A stretch of DNA of 64,000 nucleotides from Amycolatopsis sp. FBCC-B4732 (GCF_023008405.1 NZ_CP095376.1:6552501-6616500); one strand, 5' to 3'. Positions 42,833-52,289 are shown, numbered from the stretch's first letter. Numbers and translations are program-made. Notes: generated by a model from the sequence alone, not told the origin.

Positions 42833-44764
42833 CTAGACGAGCAGCAGGAACAGCAGCCCGTTGGGCGTGCCGAGACCCGTCACGTCGTCGTAGCCCGGGG
42901 TCGTGTGGATGGTGAGACCCTGGTAGTCGAGCGTGCGCACCGAGGTGAGCAGGCCGCCCGAAGCGTCGGTCGAGTTGGCGTAGTCGACCCGCTCCACCGC
43001 GGCGTCCACGTGCTTCACGTCGCTGATCGCCGGTGTCCGCGACGTCAGCTTGTAGATCACGGGGTTGATGAAGCCGTGGTGGAAGTGGTCGAAGCTGTCG
43101 GCCACCGCCATGATGCCGGCGAACACCGGCGACGCGAGGCTCGTGCCGCCGATCCGGTACTGGTCGTAGTAGGCGCCGTCCGGGAAGGTCTGCGTCTGGC
43201 CGACCAGGAAGCCGGTGTTCGGGTCGCCGATCGCCGAGATGTCCGGCACGACGCGGCCCTTGTTGTTGCCGGTCTGGTTCTTCTTCGCCAGCGCGTCCGG
43301 CACGACACCCTTCTGGTAGAAGGGCTGCGCGAACAGCCGGCTCGTGCCGCCACCGGAACCGCTGGTGTAGGCCGCGGGGCCGTAGACGCCGTTGGTCAGC
43401 GAGGACTTGCTGGTCTCCCAGCCGGTCTCGAAGATCCGCTTGCCGTCCTTGCCGATCGCGATGGACGTGCCGCCGACCGCGGTGATCCACGGCGCCGAGG
43501 CGGAGAAGTCCGGCGACGGCGTGCCGAGGCGCGCGACCTCGTCGCCGTTGTCACCCGAGGAGAAGTAGACGCCGATGCCCTCGAGCACCGCCTGCAGCGA
43601 GATCTGGTTGAACACCTTGACCTCGTCGGCCGGGATGTCCTCGCCGGTGTCGCCGTAGGAGTTCGACACGATGTCGGCCTTGTGGCCGGCGATCACGTAG
43701 TTCAGCGCCACGTCGAGGGCGTTGTCCTCGCAGGACTCGCCGCCGACGTAGAGGATGTCGGCGCCCGGCGCGAGACCGTGGGCGGCCTCGACGTCGAGGG
43801 TCTCCTCGCCGTACCAGCCCGCCGCGTCGCACTGGTCCGGCGGCTCGAGGACCGGGTTCGCCGGGAAGACGTGCTGCTTGAACTGGCTCTGCTTCAGCGG
43901 GTGCTGCGGGTCGTTCTTCTTGGCGTACGTGCTCGCGTCGGCGTAGATGGTCGGCGAGGCGAACGCGTCCACGATGGCGATCGTGGTGCCCTTGCCGTCC
44001 GCGCCGACCTTGTCGACACCGTAGGCCGAGCGCAGCTGCGCCGGGGTGTAGCCGCAGGGGGCGTAGGGCAGGTTCTTGCCGTTGTAGGCGGGATCGGTGG
44101 TGTCGATCTTCTCGCCGTAGTAGGCACTGCACGGCCGCGCGTTGCGGAAGCCGGGCCCGGGCGCGACGTCGGACGGCGTCCCGGAACCGGTGGCGTGGTC
44201 GGGCTTGAACAGGTTGGTGGCCTGGTCCACGCCGACGACGCCGAGGACGTCGTTCGCCAGGTTCGCCGGCACCGACAGGTTCTTGTCGGCGGCGCGCAGC
44301 GTCTGGCCCTTGACCTTGTACTTGCTCAGCTTGACGTCGAACGCCTGCTGCGTCTGGCCGGCGGTACCGGTGGCCTCGACGTAGGCGCGGTTCGACGGCA
44401 CCTCACCGATGCTGAAGCCGTTGCCGGTCAGCCACGACTTGACGGCGTCGACCGTGGCGTCACTGGCGGCGAACCGGTCGCGCACCTGGTCCGGGCTCAG
44501 GTACTGGCGGTAGGTCTTGCTGTCCGGATCGGACACGGCCTGGGCCAGCGCCTCGGCACCGGCGTTGTCGCGCTGGTTCAGGTAGACCCGGAAGCTCAGC
44601 TTCGCGGCGGGCGCCGTGTCGGCGACCTTCGCCTGCGCGTTCGCCCACAACGGGTGCGACTGCGGAATGTCCTGACGCCCCTGCGCGGACGCCGTCGCCG
44701 GCAGGGCGCCGGTCAGGCCACCCACCACCGCGAGCGAAAGGAGCAGGGTGGAGCTTCTTCGCAC
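42833..44764 (-). CDS. Secreted S53 (sedolisin/kumamolisin-type) serine peptidase
   Basis: This 643-residue pre-pro-enzyme has a signal peptide at residues 1-27, a pro-domain at ~45-190 (FRVYLNQRDNAGAEALAQAV) and a catalytic domain at ~210-643. The sedolisin triad is visible: Glu320 and Asp324 in YGEETLDVEAAH, and Ser542 in GGTSLASP, with oxyanion Asp405 in SSGDNG. The C-terminal DDVTGLGTPNG is the calcium site. These enzymes degrade proteins at acidic pH outside the cell. GGGAG precedes the chosen GTG. Confidence 0.95.
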   Translation of the reverse strand: MRRSSTLLLSLAVVGGLTGALPATASAQGRQDIPQSHPLWANAQAKVADTAPAAKLSFRVYLNQRDNAGAEALAQAVSDPDSKTYRQYLSPDQVRDRFAASDATVDAVKSWLTGNGFSIGEVPSNRAYVEATGTAGQTQQAFDVKLSKYKVKGQTLRAADKNLSVPANLANDVLGVVGVDQATNLFKPDHATGSGTPSDVAPGPGFRNARPCSAYYGEKIDTTDPAYNGKNLPYAPCGYTPAQLRSAYGVDKVGADGKGTTIAIVDAFASPTIYADASTYAKKNDPQHPLKQSQFKQHVFPANPVLEPPDQCDAAGWYGEETLDVEAAHGLAPGADILYVGGESCEDNALDVALNYVIAGHKADIVSNSYGDTGEDIPADEVKVFNQISLQAVLEGIGVYFSSGDNGDEVARLGTPSPDFSASAPWITAVGGTSIAIGKDGKRIFETGWETSKSSLTNGVYGPAAYTSGSGGGTSRLFAQPFYQKGVVPDALAKKNQTGNNKGRVVPDISAIGDPNTGFLVGQTQTFPDGAYYDQYRIGGTSLASPVFAGIMAVADSFDHFHHGFINPVIYKLTSRTPAISDVKHVDAAVERVDYANSTDASGGLLTSVRTLDYQGLTIHTTPGYDDVTGLGTPNGLLFLLLV

Positions 44765-45061
44765 AGAAATCTCCCTCTTCGAAACGGCCCCCGGAAAACG
44801 GGCCTTGCAACACCGGGTGAGACTAGATCGGTGTTCCGCTCGCGGGGAAGTGCTTGCGGAACCGTTATCTCGTCGCGAATTCACGCGATGTGGGGGGTGG
44901 TGCGGAAATCCGATTTGTCGGACGAAAAACGCGAGGAATGCTCCGCGGTGTGCGTTAAGTCCGGTTTCGCGCACCATGGGCGACAGCCGCGCGCCACCTA
45001 CTAAAGTCGGGTGCTCCGTCCACTCGGGACAGTTCACGCCGTGACGGTACTTCGGCCGTGG

Positions 45062-46204
45062 TCAGCGCGGTGCGGCCAGCCTGCGGTCCACTTCGGCCGT
45101 CGAAAAGACCGTGTCGACGACCATCGCCACCGCGCCGCCGAGCGCGTCGCCGCGACCGCCGATTTCGACGCGCAGGTGCTGCGTCGCCCGCGGGAGCGCG
45201 CGCCGGTAAAGCTCTTCGCGGACGCCGGCGACGAAATGCGGTTCGGCGAGATCCCCGGCGACGACCAGCACGCCCGGGTTGACCACGCAAACGAGCGTCG
45301 CGAGCACCTCCCCCACCTGGCGGCCCGCGACTTCGGCGAGCCGGACCGCCGCCGGGTCGCCCGCCAGGAGGCGGTCGCGCACGCCCGAGCCCGACGTCGT
45401 CGGCAGGCCCAGCTCGGTCAGGCGCGCGGCGAGGGCGCCTCCGCTGGCGACGGCCGCGAGGCAACCGAGCGAACCGCACTGACAGCGGGCGCCGGGGTGG
45501 CCCGGCAGGCGGATGTGGCCGATGTCGCCCGCGCCGCCGTCGATGCCGCGGTACACCTCGCCGCCGAGGACGATCCCGGCGCCGATGCCGGTTGACACCT
45601 TGACCACCACGAGCGCGGCCGAGTCCGGGTGGCGGGCGCGGTGCTCGCCCAGCGCCATCAGGTTCGCGTCGTTCTCGACCAGCACTGGGGCGGCAAAGCG
45701 GGCGCCGAGGTGGGTGTCGATCGGGTAGCCGTCCCAGCCCGGCATGATCGGCGGCTGCGTCACGCGGGCGCGGCCGGGTTCGACCGGGCCGGGGACGGAA
45801 ACGCCGACGCCGCACACCGGCCGTCCGGCCTCGGCCAGCAGCTCGTCGAACCACCCCGCGATCCGGTCGAGCACCGGTTCCGGGCCGTCGGCGACGCGCA
45901 GCTCGCCTTCGCGGTGGGCCAGCCGCCGTCCGGCCAGGTCGGTGACCGCGGCCTCGGCGTGCGTGGTGTCGATGCTCGCGGCGAGGACGACGGCGTGCTG
46001 GTCGTCGAAGCGCAGCTGCCGCGCCGGGCGGCCGCCGGTGGAGTCCTCCTGGCCGCCCTCGGCGAGCAGACCGGCCGCCTGGAGGCGGTCCAGGCGCGCG
46101 GTGAGGGTCGACCGGGACAGGCCGCTGCGGGTGAGCAGGGCCTTGCGCGTGGTCGCCTCCCCCGTCTTGACCAGCTGGAACAGCTCGCCGGCACTGGTCG
46201 GCAT
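45062..46204 (-). CDS. ROK-family transcriptional repressor
   Basis: This 380-residue protein has an N-terminal winged helix (~17-55: TTRKALLTRSGLSRSTLTAR) and a ROK sugar-kinase-like domain with the zinc site CQCGSLGCL. Such repressors respond to sugars. It is divergent from the GH63-like gene with a 58-base gap, so it probably controls that gene and perhaps the adjoining fucosidase gene. The region right of the S53 start (44765-45061) shows no gene. Confidence 0.9.
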   Translation of the reverse strand: MPTSAGELFQLVKTGEATTRKALLTRSGLSRSTLTARLDRLQAAGLLAEGGQEDSTGGRPARQLRFDDQHAVVLAASIDTTHAEAAVTDLAGRRLAHREGELRVADGPEPVLDRIAGWFDELLAEAGRPVCGVGVSVPGPVEPGRARVTQPPIMPGWDGYPIDTHLGARFAAPVLVENDANLMALGEHRARHPDSAALVVVKVSTGIGAGIVLGGEVYRGIDGGAGDIGHIRLPGHPGARCQCGSLGCLAAVASGGALAARLTELGLPTTSGSGVRDRLLAGDPAAVRLAEVAGRQVGEVLATLVCVVNPGVLVVAGDLAEPHFVAGVREELYRRALPRATQHLRVEIGGRGDALGGAVAMVVDTVFSTAEVDRRLAAPR

Positions 46205-46228
46205 CCGACGTCTCCCCCCTTTTGTCTA

Positions 46229-46256
46229 TTGACACTACACAAGTCCGAGATAAGTT
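46229..46256 (+). promoter_or_regulatory. Promoter of the GH63-like gene, possibly leaderless
   Basis: TTGACA (46229-46234) and TAAGTT (46251-46256) are 16 bases apart. Transcription would begin about where the ATG lies (46263), and no ribosome site is seen, so a leaderless mRNA is predicted. A GTCC...GGAC repeat overlaps the -10 and could be the ROK operator. Confidence 0.5.
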
Positions 46257-46262
46257 GGACAT

Positions 46263-47480
46263 ATGGATGTAACACGAGCCGCGGCCGTACTGGCGGGCAA
46301 CTGGCTCGGCTCGTCGACCGTGCCCTCGCGATCGCTCTACCCGCACCAGTGGAGCTGGGACTCGGCGTTCATCGCGATCGGCCTGCGCCACCAGGCGCCC
46401 GAGCGCGCACGGCGCGAGCTGCGGACGCTGTTCGCCGCGCAGTGGCCCGACGGCCGCGTCCCGCACATCGTGTTCGACCCGGGCACCCCGCCCGAGGCGT
46501 ACTTCCCCGGCCCGGCCTTCTGGCGCGCCGGGCGGACGTCCGGCATCGTCCAGCCACCGGTGCACGCGCGCGCGGTGCTGGCGGTGCACGAAGCCGCGCC
46601 GGACCGCGGATTCCTCGCGACGCTGTACCCGAAACTGCGCGCCTGGCACGAATACCTGCGAGGATCACGCGACGCGGGCGGGCACGGCCTCGCGGCGATC
46701 GTGCACCCGTGGGAGTCCGGGATGGACAACAGCCCGGCGTGGGACGAGCCGCTGGCGCGGGTCACGCCGTCGAGCGGCTTCGTCCGCCGCGACCTGGCCC
46801 ACGGCACCGAGGCGGACCGGCCGAGCGACGCCGACTACGGCCGGTACGTCCGCCTCGCCGCGGACTACCGCGACAGCGATTACCGGGACTTCGGCGACTT
46901 CGTCGTCGAGGACCCGGGCTTCAACGCCCTGCTGGCCGACGGCGAACTGGCGCTGGCCGAGATCGCCGAGGAGCTCGGCCTGCCGTCGGAGGAACACCGC
47001 GAATCGGCGGCGCGCATCGCGAAGGCGTTGCAGGACACGTTGTGGGACAACGGCTTCTTCTTCGCCCGCGACGTCCGCACCGGGGCGCTGACCCGGCAGC
47101 ACACGTGCGCCGGGCTGCTGCCGCTGCTGCTCCCGGACCTGGCGGTCGCCCCGGCCCTGCTGGCCACGGCAACCGGCCCGCGCTTCGGCCTCGGCCGCGT
47201 CCACGGCATCCCGAGCTACGACCTGACGGCCCCGGACTTCGACCCGGCCCGCTACTGGCGCGGCCCGTCGTGGTCCAACGTCGGCTGGCTCCTCCACCGC
47301 GCCCTGCACCACCACGGCGAACACGCGCTCGCCACCCGGCTGCGCACCGACCTCCTGACGACGGCGGTGGCCACGGACTTCGCGGAATACTGCGACCCGC
47401 TGACCGGAGCGGGCCACGGCACCCGCTCGTTCAGCTGGACCGCGGCGCTGGCCGTGGACCTGCTGGCTCAGCCCGCGTAG
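46263..47480 (+). CDS. GH63-like glycosidase (mannosylglycerate-hydrolase type)
   Basis: This 405-residue alpha/alpha-barrel protein has no signal peptide. The motifs YPHQWSWDSAFIAIG, IVHPWESGMDNSPAWD and YWRGPSWSNVGWLLH match GH63 proteins such as mannosylglycerate hydrolase and YgjK-type glucosidases. It should act in the cytosol on an imported oligosaccharide or glycoside. It is divergent from the ROK repressor, its likely regulator, and its end overlaps the fucosidase gene by 13 bases tail to tail. Confidence 0.82.
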   Translation: MDVTRAAAVLAGNWLGSSTVPSRSLYPHQWSWDSAFIAIGLRHQAPERARRELRTLFAAQWPDGRVPHIVFDPGTPPEAYFPGPAFWRAGRTSGIVQPPVHARAVLAVHEAAPDRGFLATLYPKLRAWHEYLRGSRDAGGHGLAAIVHPWESGMDNSPAWDEPLARVTPSSGFVRRDLAHGTEADRPSDADYGRYVRLAADYRDSDYRDFGDFVVEDPGFNALLADGELALAEIAEELGLPSEEHRESAARIAKALQDTLWDNGFFFARDVRTGALTRQHTCAGLLPLLLPDLAVAPALLATATGPRFGLGRVHGIPSYDLTAPDFDPARYWRGPSWSNVGWLLHRALHHHGEHALATRLRTDLLTTAVATDFAEYCDPLTGAGHGTRSFSWTAALAVDLLAQPA

Positions 47481-49222
47481 GCCGAGCCCAGCCAGGTTTC
47501 GTCGATGCGCAGGCGCTTGTAGCGCGTGCTGTCGCTCGAGGCCGCATACGTGCTCGTCACCCGCAGGCGGACGTACCTCGTCGTCGTCGCCGGCAGGTCG
47601 ATGAACTGGACGCCGCGGTGGCTCGGGAGGGTGCCGGACTTCAGGGCGCTCCCCCAGTTCTTGCCGTCGGCCGAGACGAACACCTGGTAGGCCTTGATGC
47701 GCGCGGACTGCTCGGTGTCCGACCGGGCGTAGCTCACCGAGTCTTCGCGCTGGTTGAGGCCGACGTACCGGACCGGCCGCGCGGCGCCGAGGTCGTAGTC
47801 CAGGTCGACCGGGAGCGTCTTGCCGTTGTCGAAGTACGTCAGGTAGTCGCCGTCGCTCGCGGACTGTCCACTGTGGCCATTGGCGGACGCGCTCGCCTTC
47901 AGCGTCACGGTACGCGGGTCGTACGTTCCCGTGCGGCCCGCCGTTTCGACCTTGAACACCGTGTCGTAGGCGTCCCAGCCCGACAGCCCGGACAGCGTCA
48001 GGGTGCCGCCACCTTGGCCGAACGAGATCGCGGCGCCGGTGCGGAGGTTCGTGACACCCGAGACGCGGTAGCCGTTGTCGCGGATCTTCAAGGTGCTCCC
48101 CGACGGCTTGGTCAGCACGTGCACGTACTGCGTTCCGCCGCGGATCGTGATCACGCCGTGCGCACCGTCGTTCCAGAAGCCCGGTTGCATGCCGCCGTAC
48201 ATGTACCCCGCGCCTTCGGTGCCGTCGAGGGATTCCGCGATCGCGCCGAGGTAGCCGGCCGCGAAGTTGTTGAACGCCTCCTGGTTCGCCGGGAACCGGC
48301 CGTTCACCATCGCCGTCTCGGCCATCAGGGACTTGATCGACGAGCCGGCGTTCGTCACCAGGCGGCCGAGGTTGAGCGCCTGGGTCACCGGCGGGTTCGA
48401 GCCGCCGTACCACCAGGAACCGGTGTCGGGCAGCTTGAAGCACGCTTCCGTGAGCCGGGGCATCGCCGTGTACGTCGCCTGCGGGTAGTCGTACGACGGC
48501 GTCATGCCGGTCTTCTGCTCGTTGCTGATCGTGTCCATGATCGGCGTGTCTTCGTTGTTGTTGCTCAGCAGGTAGTCCGGGCGCTGCTGGTAGATCTGCC
48601 GGTACAGGTCGTGGGACTCCCAGTAGGCGTTGTCGTTGTCGATCCAGAACCCGCCGAGGTCCGGGTAGTTCTTCATGACCTCGAAGAAGTTGTCGTAGCT
48701 GAACTGGCCGAAGCCGTCCTGGCCGTCGAGGTCCACCGTCTTGCCCTTGTACTTCGAGTAGCCGGCCGAGTCGAGCCACTCGTGGCCGCCCTCGTCGTGC
48801 CATTGGGCGTCGTTGGTCATGTAGAGGATGACCTTGAGCCCCTCGGTCTTCGCCGCGGCGACCAGCTCGCCGAGGAAGTCCCGTTTGGTGCTGCAGCTGC
48901 CCGGGATCTTCGACGGCCACGCCCGCGAGTAGCCGAGGCGGCTGTGGAAGGAGGCCAGCACCAGGTAGGAAGCGTGCAGCTTCTTCGCCTCGGTGACCCA
49001 GTAAGCGGGACTCCACCCGCCGTCGGTGATCGCCTTCTCCCAGGCGCTGCAACTGGTGTAGCCGGGCGAGGTGCGCATGCCCCAGTGCAGGAACAGGCCC
49101 GCCTGGCTCTCACGCAGCCACTGCTGGGAGGGTTTCTGCAGATCGGCCGACGCCGGCGCGGCGGTGAGCCCGGCCACCGCCAGCAGAGAAGCGCACACGA
49201 CACCCAAGCGACGCAAGAACAT
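47468..49222 (-). CDS. Secreted GH29-type alpha-L-fucosidase with F5/8C domain
   Basis: This 584-residue exported enzyme has a signal peptide at residues 1-26. A GH29-like barrel shows GLFLHWG (~43-48) and the nucleophile region GGFWIDNDNAYW with Asp195. The C-terminal ~130 residues resemble a discoidin/CBM32 domain (VRYVGLNQRE, then YVRLRVTSTY). It should remove L-fucose from plant or host glycans. A dre-like sequence overlaps the leader just upstream of the ribosome site. Confidence 0.88.
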   Translation of the reverse strand: MFLRRLGVVCASLLAVAGLTAAPASADLQKPSQQWLRESQAGLFLHWGMRTSPGYTSCSAWEKAITDGGWSPAYWVTEAKKLHASYLVLASFHSRLGYSRAWPSKIPGSCSTKRDFLGELVAAAKTEGLKVILYMTNDAQWHDEGGHEWLDSAGYSKYKGKTVDLDGQDGFGQFSYDNFFEVMKNYPDLGGFWIDNDNAYWESHDLYRQIYQQRPDYLLSNNNEDTPIMDTISNEQKTGMTPSYDYPQATYTAMPRLTEACFKLPDTGSWWYGGSNPPVTQALNLGRLVTNAGSSIKSLMAETAMVNGRFPANQEAFNNFAAGYLGAIAESLDGTEGAGYMYGGMQPGFWNDGAHGVITIRGGTQYVHVLTKPSGSTLKIRDNGYRVSGVTNLRTGAAISFGQGGGTLTLSGLSGWDAYDTVFKVETAGRTGTYDPRTVTLKASASANGHSGQSASDGDYLTYFDNGKTLPVDLDYDLGAARPVRYVGLNQREDSVSYARSDTEQSARIKAYQVFVSADGKNWGSALKSGTLPSHRGVQFIDLPATTTRYVRLRVTSTYAASSDSTRYKRLRIDETWLGSAYAG

Positions 49223-49235
49223 CGATGACCTCCAG

Positions 49236-49247
49236 TGGTCTGGTCCA
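49236..49247. promoter_or_regulatory. dre-like site before the fucosidase gene
   Basis: TGGTCTGGTCCA matches the DasR core TGGTCTAGACCA at 10 of 12 positions. It lies 14 bases before the fucosidase start, abutting GGAGG. Confidence 0.35.
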
Positions 49248-49386
49248 CCCGGAGTGGTACTCCTCCGGTTCGCCGTCGGTCAACCCTCTGATCCGACCTT
49301 TGGCACCCGTTTCGCCCATCGGTACACCGAAGTACCCGCCATTCGGGTCAAGTATCTGATATATGACTTAAGAGGTCGGACCTCTA

Positions 49387-49438
49387 TTGACCGGCTCCCG
49401 CGAGGCGAGTACATGTTCTCCGTGGGAAGCGCTTTCGC
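49387..49438 (+). promoter_or_regulatory. Promoter and LacI-type operator of the GH105 gene
   Basis: TTGACC (49387) is followed 17 bases later by TACATG. Just downstream, GGGAAGCGCTTTCGC (49424-49438) has the AAGCGCTT centre of LacI-family operators. An operator just past the start point is a classic repressor position. No LacI gene is in the window. Confidence 0.5.
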
Positions 49439-49579
49439 TCCCCGACCACCGCTCCGGCGAAACGGGTAGCACGCCGCGCCCCAGAGCCGGCCGGGATGCC
49501 GACGGACGGCGGATCGGCATCCCGGCCACCTCTTCGCACCACCCGCGTCGCGGGGGCCAGTGCAGGAAAGGGACGACGC

Positions 49580-50767
49580 ATGTCCGAGCACCCCCTTCGC
49601 CCGACCCGGCGCGCGGTCCTGACCGGCACGCTCGGCGCGCTCGGTGCCCTCGCCGCGGCGGGCCCCCTCGCGCGCGCGGCCGACCGGCTGCCCCCGATCG
49701 GCGGTGCCGCGCCGCCACCGGACTGGTCGCGGGCGGTCATCGACTCGACGATGAAGCGCTACACGCCGGGCACGATCGGCGGCTGGGGCTACACCCTCGG
49801 GCTGTACCTCTACGGTCAGTACCTCTTCTACCAGCGCACCGGCGAACAGAAGTACCTCGACTACATCGTCGCCTGGTACGACCGGTTCATCACCGACAGC
49901 GGGATCTCCAACAGCTTCACGAACCTCGACTCGATGCGCTCGTGCCAGCTGCTGCCGCTGCTCTACGCCGAAACGGGCCGCAAGAAGTACAAGACGGCGG
50001 CCGACCAGCTGCGCAAGCGGTTCCCGGCCTACCCCCGCACGTCCGACGGCGGCATGTTCCACGCCACGAGCAAGGTCGGCCAGCTGTGGGGCGACGGCGT
50101 GTACATGGCCCAGCCGTTCCTCGCGCTCTACGGCGCCGCGTTCGACGACGGCGCGTACTGCTTCGAGGAGGCGGCGAAGAACATCTCGGTGTACTTCAGC
50201 CACCTCCGCGAGCCGGCGAAGGGCCTGCTATACCACGCTTACGACGAGGACGGCTCCGAATCCTGGTCGTCGGGGACCGGGCACCACTCCAAGTACCACT
50301 GGGCCCGCGCGATCGGCTGGTTCGGCATGGCCACGATCGACATCCTCGAGGTGCTCCCGGCGGACCACCCGCGCCGGGCCGCGCTGATCGACGTCGTGCG
50401 GTTCCTGGCCGCGGGCTACCAGCGCTACCAGGACCCGGCCAGCGGCCGCTGGTACCAGGTCGTCGACCGCGGCGGCGAGACGAAGAACTGGCTGGAGACG
50501 TCGGCGTCGTCGATGTACGCGTTCACGATCGCCCGCGGTGTCCAGCGCGGCTACCTGCCCTCGTCCTACCAGGCGGTGGCGGACAAGGGCTACGCCGGCG
50601 TGCTGAAGAAGATCTCCCTCGGCTCCGACGGCCTCACGAACATCACCGACATCTGCGAGGGCACCAACGTCGGCGACCTGTCCTACTACTACGCGCGGGC
50701 CCGCAAGACGAACGACTTCCACGGCCTGGGCGCGTTCCTGATCATGAACGAGCAGTTCCACCACTGA
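49580..50767 (+). CDS. Tat-exported GH105 unsaturated rhamnogalacturonyl hydrolase
   Basis: This 395-residue enzyme has a Tat signal with twin Arg (RPTRRAVLTGTLGALGALAA). The GH105/YteR alpha-barrel shows GYTLGLYLYGQYLFYQRTGE, QLWGDGVYMAQPFLALYG with the catalytic Asp, and HWARAIGWFGMATID. It removes unsaturated galacturonyl residues left by rhamnogalacturonan lyases. AGGAAAGG precedes the chosen ATG. It converges on the GH28 gene across a strong terminator, and both belong to pectin breakdown. Confidence 0.9.
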   Translation: MSEHPLRPTRRAVLTGTLGALGALAAAGPLARAADRLPPIGGAAPPPDWSRAVIDSTMKRYTPGTIGGWGYTLGLYLYGQYLFYQRTGEQKYLDYIVAWYDRFITDSGISNSFTNLDSMRSCQLLPLLYAETGRKKYKTAADQLRKRFPAYPRTSDGGMFHATSKVGQLWGDGVYMAQPFLALYGAAFDDGAYCFEEAAKNISVYFSHLREPAKGLLYHAYDEDGSESWSSGTGHHSKYHWARAIGWFGMATIDILEVLPADHPRRAALIDVVRFLAAGYQRYQDPASGRWYQVVDRGGETKNWLETSASSMYAFTIARGVQRGYLPSSYQAVADKGYAGVLKKISLGSDGLTNITDICEGTNVGDLSYYYARARKTNDFHGLGAFLIMNEQFHH

Positions 50768-50784
50768 CCACGAGGCGCGCCGCA

Positions 50785-50818
50785 GGAGGGGCCCCGGCTT
50801 TCCGGCCGGGGCCCCTCC
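50785..50818. terminator. Rho-independent-type terminator between GH105 and GH28
   Basis: Perfect 14-base arms (GGAGGGGCCCCGGC and its complement, 50785-50798 and 50805-50818) with a 6-base loop, followed by GTTTTCG on the + strand. It suits the GH105 gene and also ends the opposing transcript. Confidence 0.85.
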
Positions 50819-50825
50819 GTTTTCG

Positions 50826-52289
50826 TCAGCAGTCCGAAGTGGACCCCGTCGCGTTCACGCGCAGCGCCGAGTCCCGGACGCAGTAGCCCGCCACCGCCTG
50901 GAAGCCGATGTCGTACGGGCTCTTACTGCCTTTCTCCGCGGTGAAGTGGTCGAACGTGATGTCCGAGCTGTTGTTGACGATGCTCGCCGGGCGGCCGTCG
51001 TCCTTCCCGAAGTCCACCGAGCTGTCCACGAACCGGATGCCGGCCGCGTAGTGCAGGTACCAGCCGTAGGACGGGCGGGTGCCGATGCTCTTCGGGTTGT
51101 AGTCCGTCGCGTCGTTGCTCGGGACGCCGGTGCCCGCGGTCCCGTTGCCACCGGGCACGGTCAGCTCGACACCGGTGAAGGTGACATCGGAGACGCGGTG
51201 ACCGCTGTCCGCGCCCCAGATCGTCGGGCTGAAGTTGCTGCCGGTGTGCGTGCCGGTGACGTTGTCGAACGTGATCCCGCTGATCGAGCCGACGCCGGGG
51301 TTGTTCCCGCACCGTTTCCGCGTGCCGATCTTCATCATCACCGGCGAATACGTGCCCGACATCGTGATGTTGCGGTAGTGCACGTCGGAGATCTTCGCGC
51401 CGTCCATGGAGACGATGCCGAGACCCGATTTGTGCGCACCGGTGATCGCGATGTCCGAGAACCGGTAGCCGGTGAAGTCACCGCAGGTCTCGGACCCGAA
51501 CATCAGCGCGTTGCAGCACACCGCCGAGAGTTTCGCGCCGGTCACCGTGACGTTCCCGTTCGGCAGTTTCGCGCCGAGCGCGTAGTCGCTCTTGAACACG
51601 AGCGCGTCGTCGTTGGCCGCGATGGCGGCGTTGGTGATGGTGACGTTCGTGGTGCTGATGATGTTCCAGCCGTCGCGATCGCCCGCCGTGTCGATGGTGA
51701 GGTGGTCGGAGACGACGTTCTTGCACCCGTTGACCAGCGCCGCGAAGTGCCCGCCGCGGCGCAGCTTGATGCCGGACAACGTCAGCCCGTCGCACCGGGT
51801 GAGCGACAGGATCTTGTCCGCCTCACCGGATTTCGGGTTGCCGGTGATCAGGTTGCCGCCGCCGTCGATCGTGCCCGCGCCGGTGAAGCCGATGTTCGTC
51901 AGCTTGTCGCCGGCGAACATCGCGTTGTGGAAGTGGCTGTGGCCGTAGTCCTGGTAGTCGTCCCAGGGGTTCGATTCGGGCTTGTCGTAGGTGTCCGCAC
52001 CGGACCCGGTGATCGTCGCGCCCGCGTCGAGCTGGATCGTCACGTTGCTCTTGAGGTGCACCGTGTTCGCGGACTTGTACGTACCCGAGGGGAACCGGAC
52101 GGTGCCGCCGCCCGCGGCGTTGGCCGCCGTGATCGCCTTGTCGACCGCGGAAGAGTCGTTGGCGGAACCGTTGCCCTTCGCGCCGTAGTCCTTCACGTCG
52201 TAGACGCCGCCGGGCGCCGCCGCGGAGATTCCGGTACCGGCCACCACCAGCCCGGCCACCGCCCAGCTGATCAGCAAAGATCTTTTCAC
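50826..52289 (-). CDS. Secreted GH28-type polygalacturonase/rhamnogalacturonase
   Basis: This 487-residue right-handed beta-helix protein has a signal peptide (residues 1-25) and the N-terminal VYDVKDYGAKGNGSANDSSA typical of pectin beta-helix enzymes. The paired catalytic Asp are seen as NDDALVFKSD (227-228). The GHG and RIK motifs of classical polygalacturonases are not obvious, so it may belong to a divergent GH28 branch. It should cut pectic backbones outside the cell. AAGGCGG precedes its GTG start, and a near-consensus promoter lies upstream. Confidence 0.85.
   Translation of the reverse strand: MKRSLLISWAVAGLVVAGTGISAAAPGGVYDVKDYGAKGNGSANDSSAVDKAITAANAAGGGTVRFPSGTYKSANTVHLKSNVTIQLDAGATITGSGADTYDKPESNPWDDYQDYGHSHFHNAMFAGDKLTNIGFTGAGTIDGGGNLITGNPKSGEADKILSLTRCDGLTLSGIKLRRGGHFAALVNGCKNVVSDHLTIDTAGDRDGWNIISTTNVTITNAAIAANDDALVFKSDYALGAKLPNGNVTVTGAKLSAVCCNALMFGSETCGDFTGYRFSDIAITGAHKSGLGIVSMDGAKISDVHYRNITMSGTYSPVMMKIGTRKRCGNNPGVGSISGITFDNVTGTHTGSNFSPTIWGADSGHRVSDVTFTGVELTVPGGNGTAGTGVPSNDATDYNPKSIGTRPSYGWYLHYAAGIRFVDSSVDFGKDDGRPASIVNNSSDITFDHFTAEKGSKSPYDIGFQAVAGYCVRDSALRVNATGSTSDC

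Larger units (their letters stand above)
49223..49579. other. 357-base divergent promoter region between GH29 and GH105 genes
   Basis: No gene is seen. It holds a dre-like site at 49236, an AT-rich island at 49345-49372 (AAGTATCTGATATATGACTT), and a promoter plus LacI-type operator at 49387-49438. This is the only clearly AT-rich stretch nearby and probably contains promoters for both genes. Confidence 0.5.

Noticed and set aside
44905..44925. TCCGA-TTTG-TCGGA repeat in the region right of the S53 gene
   Set aside because: Five-base arms are expected by chance at this GC content, and its position relative to promoters is unclear.
45629..49228. 1199-codon plus-strand frame
   Set aside because: It crosses the ROK, GH63 and GH29 genes, which all have clear domains in other frames, and reads as low-complexity sequence.
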